Positions 14,103-22,638 of a stretch of DNA of 36,109 nucleotides are shown here, one piece after another. Source of the stretch: an uncultured Desulfuromonadales bacterium (GTDB lineage Bacteria; Desulfobacterota; Desulfuromonadia; Desulfuromonadales; Geopsychrobacteraceae); assembly GCA_947259685.1 (NCBI GenBank), contig CAMYNC010000015.1:1-36109 (forward strand). The letters are read 5' to 3'. Below the pieces are notes generated by a model. It did no database searches and had not been told where the DNA came from. It was given only the letters and a program-made list of their open reading frames with translations. Every line of letters starts with the position of its first letter. Position 1 is the stretch's first letter. The position numbers and the translations under genes are program-made.

Positions 14103-15680
14103 ATGGCCGAAGAAGTAGCAGCAAAAAAGCAGAATCTTTTCACCCACATCATGGAATGGTCGCTGGGGCGCAAGCTCAGTCTGCTCGGCGTGACCCTGGT
14201 CAGCATTCTGCTGTTTGCAGCGATCATTATGCAGTCGCAAGTGGCCGATTACAGTCTGCTGTTCGCTAACCTGCCGAGCAGAGATGCCGCGATGGTGGTG
14301 GAGTGGCTGAAAGACCATAAGATTCCCTACCGCCTGGAGGATGGCGGCAAGGATATCATGATTCCCGCCGACCAGGTTTACGAAGCACGTTTAGAGCTGG
14401 CCGGTTCCGGATTGGCCGAAGGTGGCGTGGGCTTCGAGATTTTCGATAAGCAGAGCTTCGGGATGACCGATTTTGCTCAGAAGGTCAATTATCGGCGTGC
14501 CCTGCAGGGTGAACTGACCCGGACCATCACTTCGCTCGGACCGGTAGAAGGTGCCCGCATCCATCTGGCCCTACCGGAAAAACGGCTGTTCCGCGAACAG
14601 CAGCAGCAGGCCACCGCCTCGGTGATTGTCAAGCTGACCTCTGGGCGGCGCTTGAAAGAAAGCCAGCTGCAGGGGATTGTGCATCTGGTTGCCGGCAGTG
14701 TCGAAGGGCTGGAGGCAGAAAATGTGACCGTGGTCGATTCCAGCGGCAAGGTTCTGTCAAAAAGTCGAGGTGATGAAGTCGGTGGACCGATGACCCCCGG
14801 CATGCTTGATTATCAGCAGACCGTCGAGCGACGCTACGAGTCCCGGGCCCAATCGCTGCTTGACCGCGCCTTGGGCGCCGGCAACTCGATGGTGCGGGTG
14901 ACCGCCGAGGTTGATTTCGATCAACGTGAGCGGGTTGAGGAGGCCCTCGACCCTAACGGCTCGGTAGTGGTCAGCGAACACGCAACCAGTGAACGGGGCA
15001 GCGCTGAGATCGCTGGTGGCGTCCCTGGCGTAGTGTCCAACCTGCAGTCGGATGACAATTCTTCGGTGACCAATACCCCCTCCAGTCGTTCCGAAGAGGT
15101 GGTGAACTATGAACTGAGTAAAGTGGTCAGTAAAACCGTGCAATCAGTCGGATCGCTTAAGGCCATCTCGGTTTCAGTGCTGGTGGCCGATAAATTTTCT
15201 CCGGGTGCCGAAGGTGCTGAACCGAACAGTAACCCACGCAGCGATGTTGAACTGAAAGAGATCGAGAAAATGGTCCGAACCGCGCTGGGGATCAACGATA
15301 CCCGCGGGGACCTGATTTCAGTGGTTTCCATGCCGTTTGAAAGCGGCTTTGAAAGCGAACCGCTGCCGCCGCCATCAATGGTCGATAAAATTTATCCGTT
15401 TATGCCGTTGATCAAGTACGGCTTGTTGAGTCTCGCGGCGTTGATGGCTTATCTGCTGTTCTTGCGCCCTCTGCTGCGGACTCTGCGCAGCGCCGCTCAA
15501 GCGAGCGCGCCGATGAAGACCGTCGAAGAACTGGAAGCTGAACTTCAGGGGGGTAACACCCCTTTACTGGGCGGCCCGGGCGATCCGCTGGCACAAATTC
15601 GCCAGGAAGTGCTGGGCGGCGACATGATGTCGGTACAGGTGGTCAAAAACTGGTTGCGTGAAGAACCGAGCGAATCCTGA
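14103..15680 (+). CDS. fliF: Flagellar MS-ring protein FliF
   Basis: A 525-aa MS-ring subunit in the inner membrane, on which the basal body is built. Visible parts: TM1 near residues 20-40 (LSLLGVTLVSILLFAAII); the ring-building YscJ/FliF domain with LPSRDAAMVVEWLKDHKIPYR and the RALQGELTRTITSL segment; a variable middle around VSEHATSERGS; TM2 near 432-455 (KYGLLSLAALMAYLLFL); and a cytoplasmic C-terminus ending in VVKNWLREEP, which binds FliG. ATG 14103 is chosen because AAGGA lies 8 nt upstream; an extension to 14064 would run into the hairpin element. Slightly short but within family range. Confidence 0.97.
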   Translation: MAEEVAAKKQNLFTHIMEWSLGRKLSLLGVTLVSILLFAAIIMQSQVADYSLLFANLPSRDAAMVVEWLKDHKIPYRLEDGGKDIMIPADQVYEARLELAGSGLAEGGVGFEIFDKQSFGMTDFAQKVNYRRALQGELTRTITSLGPVEGARIHLALPEKRLFREQQQQATASVIVKLTSGRRLKESQLQGIVHLVAGSVEGLEAENVTVVDSSGKVLSKSRGDEVGGPMTPGMLDYQQTVERRYESRAQSLLDRALGAGNSMVRVTAEVDFDQRERVEEALDPNGSVVVSEHATSERGSAEIAGGVPGVVSNLQSDDNSSVTNTPSSRSEEVVNYELSKVVSKTVQSVGSLKAISVSVLVADKFSPGAEGAEPNSNPRSDVELKEIEKMVRTALGINDTRGDLISVVSMPFESGFESEPLPPPSMVDKIYPFMPLIKYGLLSLAALMAYLLFLRPLLRTLRSAAQASAPMKTVEELEAELQGGNTPLLGGPGDPLAQIRQEVLGGDMMSVQVVKNWLREEPSES

Positions 15681-15714
15681 AACTCATCTATAACTGCCGA
15701 CTCAGGGGTAATCA

Positions 15715-16728
15715 GTGATCAAAGCGAAACAACTTACCGGGGCGAAAAAGGCAGCGATGTTGCTGTTCTGTCTGGGGGAAGATGTCACCAGCAAGATTTT
15801 CGAAGCTCTGGACGATAGTGAAGTGCGGGAAATCAGCCGCTGCATGATGGAGATCGAACATGTCGATCCCAGCCTGGCTCGGGAAATTCTCGAAGAATTC
15901 AAGAAGGTCCGCGGTGGCGACATTGGGGTCTATATCCATGGGGAAGATTTTGCCAAGCATGCCATTCTGGCCGGCAGCGACAACGAGCGGGCTCACTACC
16001 TGATAGATCAGGTCACTGCCGGGATCGAGGGTCGGCCGCTGGAGACAATTTCAAAAATGCATCCACGAATGGTGGCCGGCATGCTCGAAAACGAGCATCC
16101 GCAGACCGTGGCGCTGATTCTGTCGACCCAAAAGGAGGAACATACCAGTCGGATCTTGATGGAGCTGCCTGATGATCTGCGCGGCGAAGTCATGTACCGC
16201 ATCGCCAAAATTGACCATGTCTCTCCCGATGTCATCAGCCAGATCGAAGATGCCCTGCAGCGCGAAGTCGGTGCGGTGGTCGGCAAGGACCGCAAGCAGG
16301 TCGGTGGCCTGGAGAAGGTGGTTGAAATCCTCAACAACATGGAAAAAGGCGCCGACCAGGTGATCCTCACCAGCATCGAGGCAACCGATCCAGAGATGGC
16401 CGAAGAGATCCGCCGCTTGATGTTCACCTTCGAGGATCTGGCGGCGATCGATAATCGTGGCATGCAGGCGATTCTGCGCGAAGTCAGCACCGACATGCTG
16501 ACCCTGGCTTTAAAGACCGCATCGGATGGGATCAAGGATAAGATTTTCGGCAATATCTCCCAGCGCGCTGCCGATATGATCGCCGAGGATCTCGAGGCGA
16601 TGGGGCCGCGCAAACTCTCGGAAGTCGAGGCGATGCAGATGGAAGTTGTCAAGGTGGCCCTCAAACTCGAAGAAGAGGGTACCTTGGTCATCCCGGGCCG
16701 TGGTGGTGGTGGCGATGAGCTTGTCTAA
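15715..16728 (+). CDS. fliG: Flagellar motor switch protein FliG
   Basis: A 337-aa switch protein linking MS-ring to C-ring and receiving torque from MotA. The N-terminal FliF-binding domain starts KQLTGAKKAAMLLFCLGED; the middle domain has EHPQTVALILST, the conserved EHPQ motif contacting FliM; the C-terminal domain has MFTFEDLAAIDNRGMQAIL and IAEDLEAMGPRKLSEVEAMQ, with the charged torque helix. The start is GTG 15715 with AGGGG 6 nt upstream. The C-terminus ends in a glycine-rich GRGGGGDELV, and its last codons overlap the fliH start by 14 nt. Complete and normal in length. Confidence 0.97.
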   Translation: MIKAKQLTGAKKAAMLLFCLGEDVTSKIFEALDDSEVREISRCMMEIEHVDPSLAREILEEFKKVRGGDIGVYIHGEDFAKHAILAGSDNERAHYLIDQVTAGIEGRPLETISKMHPRMVAGMLENEHPQTVALILSTQKEEHTSRILMELPDDLRGEVMYRIAKIDHVSPDVISQIEDALQREVGAVVGKDRKQVGGLEKVVEILNNMEKGADQVILTSIEATDPEMAEEIRRLMFTFEDLAAIDNRGMQAILREVSTDMLTLALKTASDGIKDKIFGNISQRAADMIAEDLEAMGPRKLSEVEAMQMEVVKVALKLEEEGTLVIPGRGGGGDELV

Positions 16729-17383
16729 AGTCTACCGAGGTGCAGAGACTGATGATCTGCAGGAGTTCCAGTTTCGCTCTTTTGGCGAACCTGATTCAAT
16801 TGCGCCACTGGAAACGGGTACCGCAAACGCTGCCACCGGAGGGCTGGCAGCGCCCGCGACTCCGGCGGCAGCGAGTGTTGATGCCAGTCAACAGCTCCAG
16901 GAAGCCTACGCCCGCGGCCGGAATGAAGGTTTGTCGTTGGCCGAACAGCGCTTTGAGTCGGCCACCCAGGCCCTGACCCAGGCGGTCGAGGATATCAGCC
17001 GGCTCCGTGAGTCGCTGGCCCAGACCGGTAGCCAGGATATGCTGCGACTGGTGATCGCAGTCTCCGAACAGATCATCCGCAAGTCGTTTGAAGTCGATCC
17101 TAACCTGGTGTTGGGGATTATCGAAAACGCCCTGCAGGCTTCGGTGCGGGCCGACAGCTTCCGAATCCGTATCAGTCCAGAAGATCTGGGACTGGTGACC
17201 AGTCAGAAACCACTGTTTCTGGCGAGCATCAGCGGCCTGAAAAATTTAAGCATTGAAGCCGATCCGAGCATCACCCCAGGTGGCTGCCGGGTTGATTCAG
17301 ATCTGGGCGATGTTGACGCCACCATTGAAACTCAGCTCGAGTCGATCCGCCAGGCGCTGAGCGCAGCGATTGTGGAAGGCTGA
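16715..17383 (+). CDS. fliH: Flagellar assembly protein FliH
   Basis: A 222-aa FliH, the cytoplasmic stator and negative regulator of the FliI export ATPase, homologous to the peripheral stalk of F1-ATPases. A short N-terminal tail (SLSKVYRGAE) leads into an Ala/Pro-rich linker, then coiled coil (QLQEAYARGRNEGLSLAEQRFE) and the C-terminal globular domain, with VSEQIIRKSFEVDPNLV and a terminal GGCRVDSDLGDVDATIETQLESI segment typical of FliH/HrpE. I start at ATG 16715 rather than the upstream in-frame ATG at 16646, because the extension would translate fliG out of frame. Its stop overlaps fliI by one base. Confidence 0.93.
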   Translation: MSLSKVYRGAETDDLQEFQFRSFGEPDSIAPLETGTANAATGGLAAPATPAAASVDASQQLQEAYARGRNEGLSLAEQRFESATQALTQAVEDISRLRESLAQTGSQDMLRLVIAVSEQIIRKSFEVDPNLVLGIIENALQASVRADSFRIRISPEDLGLVTSQKPLFLASISGLKNLSIEADPSITPGGCRVDSDLGDVDATIETQLESIRQALSAAIVEG

Positions 17384-18705
17384 TGGAGGATCTGGTTGCG
17401 CGCATCAAGGCGGTCAATCCGCTCAAGGTCAGTGGCAAGGTGACTCAGATCGTCGGTCTGGTGGTTGAGGGTTTCTGTCCGGCTGCCACCGTTGGCACCC
17501 TCTGTCAGCTGATCCCTCTTGGCGGCGGTGAACCGGTCCCTGCTGAGGTGGTCGGTTTCAAAAATTCCCGCGCCCTGCTGATGCCGCTCGGTGAACTGCG
17601 TGGACTGGGACCGGGCAGTTTGATCCAGGTGGTGCGGGACAGCGCCACCTTGCCGGTTGGCGATCAACTCCTGGGTCGGGTGATCGATGCCCTCGGCCAG
17701 CCGCTCGATGAACAGCCACTGGCTCCCTGCGAACAGGAATTTCCCCTTTATGCGCTGCCGGCCAGTCCGATGGCGCGAAATCAGATTGTCCAGCCCCTTG
17801 ATCTCGGTGTGCGGGCGATCAACGGCCTGCTCACTTGCGGCAACGGCCAGCGGATGGGGATTATGGCCGGCTCCGGGGTGGGTAAAAGTGTGCTGCTCGG
17901 GATGATGGCGAAAAACACCCGTGCCGATGTCAATGTGATCGCGCTGATCGGCGAGCGGGGACGTGAGGTGCGCGAATTTATTGAGCGTGATCTTGGCCCT
18001 GAAGGTTTGGCCCGTTCAGTGGTCGTTTGTGCCACCTCCGATCAGTCACCGCTGCTGCGCATGCGCGGCGCCTTTGTCGCCACCACCATTGCCGAATACT
18101 TCTGTTCCCAGGGGAAAAGCGTACTGCTGCTGATGGACTCGGTCACCCGTTTTGCTATGGCGATGCGCGAGGTCGGCCTGGCGATCGGTGAACCACCGAC
18201 CACCAAAGGTTATACCCCATCGGTCTTTGCCACCCTGCCGAAACTTTTGGAGCGGGCCGGTAGTTTCAAAGGCAAAGGGAGTATCACCGGCCTCTATACG
18301 GTGCTGGTGGAAGGGGATGATATGAACGAGCCGGTCGCTGATGCGGTCCGCTCGATCCTTGATGGTCATATTGTCCTCTCCCGCGACCTGGCGGCTCGTA
18401 ACCATTTTCCGGCGATCGATGTGTTGGGTTCGGCCAGTCGGGTGATGCGCGATATCGTCAGCCCCGAACATCTACAGCTTGGTGGTCGCATGCGCGAAGT
18501 CATGGCGACCTATAAAGAAGCCGAAGACTTGATCAATATCGGTGCTTATGCTGAAGGCAGCAACGGCAAGATCGATTACGCCATCTCCCGCATTGAAGCG
18601 ATTACCGATTTTCTCAGGCAGGGGGTGGAGGAAAGGGTCGATTTCGAAGGCACTTTGGAAGAGATGGCGATTGTCGCCCAGGACCGGCGACAAGGAGCAA
18701 GCTAA
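17383..18705 (+). CDS. fliI: Flagellum-specific export ATPase FliI
   Basis: A 440-aa hexameric ATPase that energises flagellar type III export. Walker A is GIMAGSGVGKS with Lys168; the catalytic GERGREVREFIE motif and Walker B LLLMDSVTRFAMAMRE follow. The export-ATPase signature GEPPTTKGYTPSVFATLPKLLERAG is present, as are the N-terminal beta barrel (about residues 1-95) and the C-terminal alpha domain. ATG 17383 uses the last A of the fliH TGA, so translation is coupled. Partners FliH and FliJ flank it. All key residues are present. Confidence 0.98.
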   Translation: MEDLVARIKAVNPLKVSGKVTQIVGLVVEGFCPAATVGTLCQLIPLGGGEPVPAEVVGFKNSRALLMPLGELRGLGPGSLIQVVRDSATLPVGDQLLGRVIDALGQPLDEQPLAPCEQEFPLYALPASPMARNQIVQPLDLGVRAINGLLTCGNGQRMGIMAGSGVGKSVLLGMMAKNTRADVNVIALIGERGREVREFIERDLGPEGLARSVVVCATSDQSPLLRMRGAFVATTIAEYFCSQGKSVLLLMDSVTRFAMAMREVGLAIGEPPTTKGYTPSVFATLPKLLERAGSFKGKGSITGLYTVLVEGDDMNEPVADAVRSILDGHIVLSRDLAARNHFPAIDVLGSASRVMRDIVSPEHLQLGGRMREVMATYKEAEDLINIGAYAEGSNGKIDYAISRIEAITDFLRQGVEERVDFEGTLEEMAIVAQDRRQGAS

Positions 18706-18708
18706 GTC

Positions 18709-19149
18709 ATGGGAAAAAAATTCAAACTGCAATCGGTGCTCAACTACCGCCAGATACTGGAAGACCAGGCGCGCCAGAAACTTGCCGAATCATTGCAGCA
18801 GAAGACCCGCCTGGAAGAGCAGCTAAGGCAGCAGCAACAGGCAACCCGACAGCTCGACACCGAGCTGAAAGAGCGGCAGGAGCAGGGCTTGAGCGTTGCC
18901 GAGATGAACCTCTTCGAATCGCAGATCCAACATCGCCAGCGGCAGCTCAGCCACCTGCAGACCAATCTGCAGGTGCTGGAGAGTGCGATTCTTGGCCAGC
19001 GTGAAGATCTGTTGCAGGTGGCGCGAGATCGGCAAGTGATTGAGAAACTCAAAGAAAAACGGGAGCGCGAATATCGCCAGGAGCTCAGCCGCAAAGAGCG
19101 GGAGATGCTTGACGAAATCTGCCTCCGCAGTAAAGGGGACATGTCATGA
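18709..19149 (+). CDS. fliJ: Flagellar export protein FliJ
   Basis: A 146-aa, almost wholly alpha-helical coiled-coil protein, rich in Gln, Glu, Arg and Leu with heptad spacing, beginning KFKLQSVLNYRQILEDQARQKL, the usual FliJ opening. FliJ inserts into the FliI ring like the gamma stalk of F1 and contacts FlhA. The start follows AAGGAGC at a long distance (about 11 nt). It overlaps the next gene by 4 nt (ATGA). The family has weak sequence conservation, so assignment rests on composition, length and position right after fliI. Confidence 0.92.
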   Translation: MGKKFKLQSVLNYRQILEDQARQKLAESLQQKTRLEEQLRQQQQATRQLDTELKERQEQGLSVAEMNLFESQIQHRQRQLSHLQTNLQVLESAILGQREDLLQVARDRQVIEKLKEKREREYRQELSRKEREMLDEICLRSKGDMS

Positions 19150-19655
19150 GAGCGCTTTTTGGCCTATTCCTCTGCGCAATTTCAATTGGATTTCCCTTGG
19201 TTGTGGCGGGGCAGGGTATGGTCGCCGATGAGCAGATCGAATCGGTGGAAGAACGACGGATTCTGGTTTCCATCGAGCGCCAATACGACAAATTGAGCGA
19301 ACGGGAGATGTTGCTCGATAGTCGTGAAATGGAGCTAAAGACCCTTGAGCTGGAAGTCGATAAGAAACTTGCGGCGATGCAGGAGCTTCGCGATGAACTG
19401 CGCAAGTTGCTCGATCGTAAAAAGCTTGCAGAGGGCAAACGGGTGGGAGAGCTGAGCGCCATTTACGAAAAGATGGAGCCGGCGAAAGCCGCCAAACTGA
19501 TCAAGGAACTTGATGAACAGCTGGCGATTGAACTGTTGCTCGGTATCAAGAAAAAAACCGCTGGCAAGATCCTCGATAGTCTCGATGCAAAAACCGCAAT
19601 CAATCTGAGTAGGGCTTTTACCGAGATACCGGTGAAAGATAAATCGGGTTACTAA
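19146..19655 (+). CDS. MotE-like periplasmic protein
   Basis: A 169-aa exported protein: signal peptide about residues 1-22 (LFGLFLCAISIGFPLVVAG), a coiled-coil middle (ERQYDKLSEREMLLDSREMELKTLELEVDKK), and a C-terminal MgtE-N-like helical domain with IYEKMEPAKAAKLIKELDEQLAIELLLGIKKKTAGKIL. This architecture matches the MotE/FlbB-type proteins found between fliJ and fliK in many flagellar operons; MotE of rhizobia chaperones the periplasmic MotC. No motC is visible here, so its partner would differ, perhaps the MotA/MotB stator. Coupled to fliJ by a 4-nt overlap. Confidence 0.82.
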   Translation: MRALFGLFLCAISIGFPLVVAGQGMVADEQIESVEERRILVSIERQYDKLSEREMLLDSREMELKTLELEVDKKLAAMQELRDELRKLLDRKKLAEGKRVGELSAIYEKMEPAKAAKLIKELDEQLAIELLLGIKKKTAGKILDSLDAKTAINLSRAFTEIPVKDKSGY

Positions 19656-19701
19656 AGATTCCCGCAAGCAACAAAATCTACGCGGAAAGGAGGTGAAACC
19701 G

Positions 19702-21480
19702 ATGCAAGCATTATCCATGATCGACATGGGTGCCAAAGCACCCGAAGCTGTCGTCCCGGGAAAACCCGTTAAGCCGGATGGCCAGGAATTCGCTACCGTT
19801 TTGGGGGAGCAGCAACGGCCGGAAGGTTTGTCGCCGGCTGACGCCAGGAGCCAGCAATCGGCAAAATGGCCGGAGGCTGCGAAACCGGCCAAGGCTGAAG
19901 CCGCCCCTGAGGAAAAGCCAGCGGTGACTGCCAAAGCGGATGAGGCAGAGGTCGAATCTGCACCGCAAGCAGTCGCTGCTGAAGTCGTGAAGGCCGTGGC
20001 TCAAGCCGTACCAAAAGAGCTGGTGACTGAAGAGCTGGTGACCGAAGAGCTGGTTATCAGAGCCGCTGAGGTGGTCATGGCCGACCAAGTCAGGACCGCG
20101 GGCCAGGGCAACATCGTTCAGCAGCCCTTGCCGCAGAGGCAGGAAGCGCAAACCGATCTGCTCAGCAAAATGGTCGAGGGTGAAACGCCGAAAGTTGGTG
20201 AACAGTTTAATACGATGGAAGAACTGCTGACCCATTTGTTACAACAACTCGATTCTACCGAGCTACCGAGTGAGCAGGTGCTGGCAGGGGTTGATCTGTC
20301 GGCACTGGCTAAGCAGCTTGAGCAGATCGCCAGCATGCCGGCCAATCCCGGCCAACAGGGTGGAATTGAACTGCAGAATGGTGATAAGCCGCTCAAACAA
20401 CTGGTGAACCAATTAGCAGCGCAACTGGTCAGGGAAACTCAGCAGAGTGCCAATCCTGAAAGTTCAGCCAACCAAAAACTGATCGTCGGTATGCTGCCGG
20501 TAGTTGAACAACAGACCACGACAGCCTTGCCAGAAACCCTGGAACAGGCACGGCAGGTTCTGCAGAAAGCGATCGATTCGGTCACAGCGCAACGGGACGC
20601 CGGAAATCAGCTCAAACCCCAACCGGTCGCAGTTGCTGAACAGCCGGTCGAACAGGACCTGTTGCTGACGGAACCGTCCGCTGAACAGATCGATCCACGC
20701 TTTGCCGGATTGCTTAAGCCTCGGGCTGAAGCTCGCCTTAATCAGCAACCTGCATTATCTGAGCGTGTTCGCGGCGTTCTCCCACAACAACCCAATGTTC
20801 AGCCTGACCAGTCCAGTGAAACGGAACCAGCGGTTGCAGAACTGGTTCCAGACCAGGCGAAGGCGGTTGATTTTGCCGAACTGCTGGGGAACCGACCACC
20901 GCAAACGCTGGAAAACCTGGCCCAACAGGCTCAGGGGAATCAACAACCGGTCGGAGCCCAGGCTAGCTTGAATCCGGGCAACACCAGACTAATGCCGGAT
21001 GCTGTACCGGTGGTGCAGTTGCCGAGCGGCCAGCAGGTCGCCGAAAGTCAGATTTTTGACCAGGTGGTGACACGCTTTTCCGGCTCGTTTAACGGCGACT
21101 CGGGGCGCATGGTGCTGCGGTTGCAACCGGCTGAACTCGGCTCATTGAAGCTCGAGCTGGTGGTCGAAGGTGACCGGGTCAGTGCCAACCTGCAGGCGCA
21201 AAGCCAGCAGGTTCAGGAAGTGCTGGAGCGGAATCTTCCGCAGCTGCGCCATGCCCTTGCTGAACAGGGGCTGAAGATCGATCAATTTCAGGTCGATGTC
21301 AATCAACAGAAAGACCCGGACCAGAAAGGTCAATTTGGTAGTCAGGCCCAACAGCAGCAACAGAAGGGGTCGCAGCAGCAGGCCGTATGGAACCAGGCCT
21401 GGCAACAATCGGAGGAGCAGGTCGTCCCCTTAGCCCACCTGATGCAGAATGGTGGCGGAGGCATCAGCCTTCACGTGTAA
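19702..21480 (+). CDS. fliK: Flagellar hook-length control protein FliK
   Basis: A 592-aa hook-length ruler and substrate-switch protein. The long, low-complexity N-terminal and middle part is rich in Gln, Pro, Glu and Ala, typical of the secreted ruler. The conserved C-terminal Flg_hook domain, about residues 465-540, has RMVLRLQPAELGSLKLELVV and LRHALAEQGLKIDQFQVDV; a Gln-rich tail follows. I start at ATG 19702: a perfect AAAGGAGGTGA (19686-19696) lies 5 nt upstream, and the in-frame GTG at 19693 is part of that Shine-Dalgarno. A 15-bp tandem repeat encodes ELVTE units near residue 107. Confidence 0.93.
   Translation: MQALSMIDMGAKAPEAVVPGKPVKPDGQEFATVLGEQQRPEGLSPADARSQQSAKWPEAAKPAKAEAAPEEKPAVTAKADEAEVESAPQAVAAEVVKAVAQAVPKELVTEELVTEELVIRAAEVVMADQVRTAGQGNIVQQPLPQRQEAQTDLLSKMVEGETPKVGEQFNTMEELLTHLLQQLDSTELPSEQVLAGVDLSALAKQLEQIASMPANPGQQGGIELQNGDKPLKQLVNQLAAQLVRETQQSANPESSANQKLIVGMLPVVEQQTTTALPETLEQARQVLQKAIDSVTAQRDAGNQLKPQPVAVAEQPVEQDLLLTEPSAEQIDPRFAGLLKPRAEARLNQQPALSERVRGVLPQQPNVQPDQSSETEPAVAELVPDQAKAVDFAELLGNRPPQTLENLAQQAQGNQQPVGAQASLNPGNTRLMPDAVPVVQLPSGQQVAESQIFDQVVTRFSGSFNGDSGRMVLRLQPAELGSLKLELVVEGDRVSANLQAQSQQVQEVLERNLPQLRHALAEQGLKIDQFQVDVNQQKDPDQKGQFGSQAQQQQQKGSQQQAVWNQAWQQSEEQVVPLAHLMQNGGGGISLHV
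20014..20055 (+). repeat. 15-bp tandem repeat within fliK
   Basis: The unit (A/G)AAGAGCTGGTGAC(T/C) occurs at 20014-20028 and 20029-20043, with a 12-nt partial third copy at 20044-20055. It encodes ELVTE repeats and preserves the frame. Copy-number change would lengthen the ruler by five residues per unit. Confidence 0.8.
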
Positions 21481-21511
21481 AAAAAAGCCAGAGAAGGGAG
21501 GTTGAACACAG

Positions 21512-22177
21512 ATGTCAGCGATCAATGAAATCAATAGCGGAAGTACGGTTGCATTGCCCCCCCAGGGCGCCAAGGAAGCTTCGATGGGGAAAGAAGATTT
21601 CCTCAAGCTGCTGGTTGCTCAGTTGCAGAATCAGGATCCGATGAACCCTTCGGACCCCACTGAGTTTACTGCGCAACTGGCGCAGTTCAGTCAGTTGGAA
21701 CAGTTGACCAACATCACCACCAGCCTCGACGGACTCAATCGGATGAGCAGTGAGATGGAGCGGATGTCGGCACTTTCGTTGATGGGGCAGGAAGTGGTTG
21801 CCAAAACCGATGATTTCCAATTCAACGGGGAACCGATTGAACTGGGCTACCAGCTTGAAGAGCCGGCTGAAGATGTCACCCTGTATGTTCTGGGGGCGAC
21901 CGGTTCGACGATGGCAACCATCTCGGCTCAGCAGACAGCAGCTGGTCAATATTTTGTCGACTGGGATGGCATGACCGATTACGGCATGCAGGCGGAACCG
22001 GGAAGTTATTCCCTGGTGGTAAGAGCGGTTGACGGGAATGAGAAGACCATCCCGACAGAAAGTCTGCTCAAAGGGCGGGTCGAAGCGGTCGACATGGCGG
22101 GCGGTGCGACTCAGCTGGAAACCAGCGCCGGTAGTTTTGCCATGAATAAGGTGGAACGGGTCGGAGCTTCGTTATGA
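21512..22177 (+). CDS. flgD: Flagellar hook-capping protein FlgD
   Basis: A 221-aa hook cap scaffold that sits at the growing hook tip and directs FlgE polymerisation. The N-terminal conserved segment, GKEDFLKLLVAQLQNQDPMNPSDPTEF followed by QLAQFSQLEQLTNI (about residues 25-70), is the family signature. The C-terminal half is beta-rich and FlgD-Tudor/Ig-like, with GQYFVDWDGMTDYGMQAEPGSYSLVV. The start follows GGGAGG at moderate distance. The stop overlaps the next gene by 4 nt (ATGA). Normal length. Confidence 0.96.
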   Translation: MSAINEINSGSTVALPPQGAKEASMGKEDFLKLLVAQLQNQDPMNPSDPTEFTAQLAQFSQLEQLTNITTSLDGLNRMSSEMERMSALSLMGQEVVAKTDDFQFNGEPIELGYQLEEPAEDVTLYVLGATGSTMATISAQQTAAGQYFVDWDGMTDYGMQAEPGSYSLVVRAVDGNEKTIPTESLLKGRVEAVDMAGGATQLETSAGSFAMNKVERVGASL

Positions 22178-22563
22178 CCGATCGTCTCACCATCATCCCC
22201 CAACCGATCACCCCGGGGAGAACCCAGGGAGCAGCGCGCAACAAGCCGCAGGTTCCTTCCTCCGGTAGCGGTAGCTTCGATCAGCTGCTGCGCAATAAAA
22301 TCGACCAGGGCGGGGTAAAGTTCTCCAAGCATGCGGTCGATAGGATGAATAGCCGGGGGATTCAATTCAGCCCCCATCAGTTGGAACGGATCGAGAATGC
22401 CGTTTCCCAGGTTGATGCCAAAGGGGGCAAAGAGTCCCTGGTGATGATCGATGACACTGCCCTGGTGGTGAGTGTTAAAAACGATACGGTAGTAACGGTG
22501 GTCGATAAGCAGCAGTTGAAGAACAACGTCTTCACCAATATCGACAGTGCCGTAATTGCCTAA
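22174..22563 (+). CDS. Flagellar operon protein of the TIGR02530 (flg_new) family
   Basis: A 129-aa protein found between flgD and flgE in many flagellar operons. The conserved part is VKFSKHAVDRMNSRGIQFSPHQLERIENAVSQVDAKGGKESLVM (about residues 49-91), followed by DTALVVSVKNDTVVTVVD. It is cytoplasmic, without signal or membrane segment. The role is not established; its constant position suggests hook assembly or control. It is coupled to flgD by a 4-nt overlap and precedes flgE by 75 bp that contain a short hairpin. Confidence 0.9.
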   Translation: MTDRLTIIPQPITPGRTQGAARNKPQVPSSGSGSFDQLLRNKIDQGGVKFSKHAVDRMNSRGIQFSPHQLERIENAVSQVDAKGGKESLVMIDDTALVVSVKNDTVVTVVDKQQLKNNVFTNIDSAVIA

Positions 22564-22565
22564 CC

Positions 22566-22590
22566 GAACCGGTCCTCTTTGAGGAGGTTC
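22566..22590 (+). other. Intra-operon hairpin before flgE
   Basis: GAACC (22566-22570) pairs with GGTTC (22586-22590) and CCTC (22574-22577) with GAGG (22581-22584) around a TTT loop, with small bulges. There is no T-run, so it is more likely an mRNA stabiliser or processing site than a terminator. The hook protein, needed in large amounts, follows. Confidence 0.4.
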
Positions 22591-22638
22591 GCGAGCTGCC
22601 GACCGATTGACGCGGCTCTTACCTAAAGGAGTGACAAT

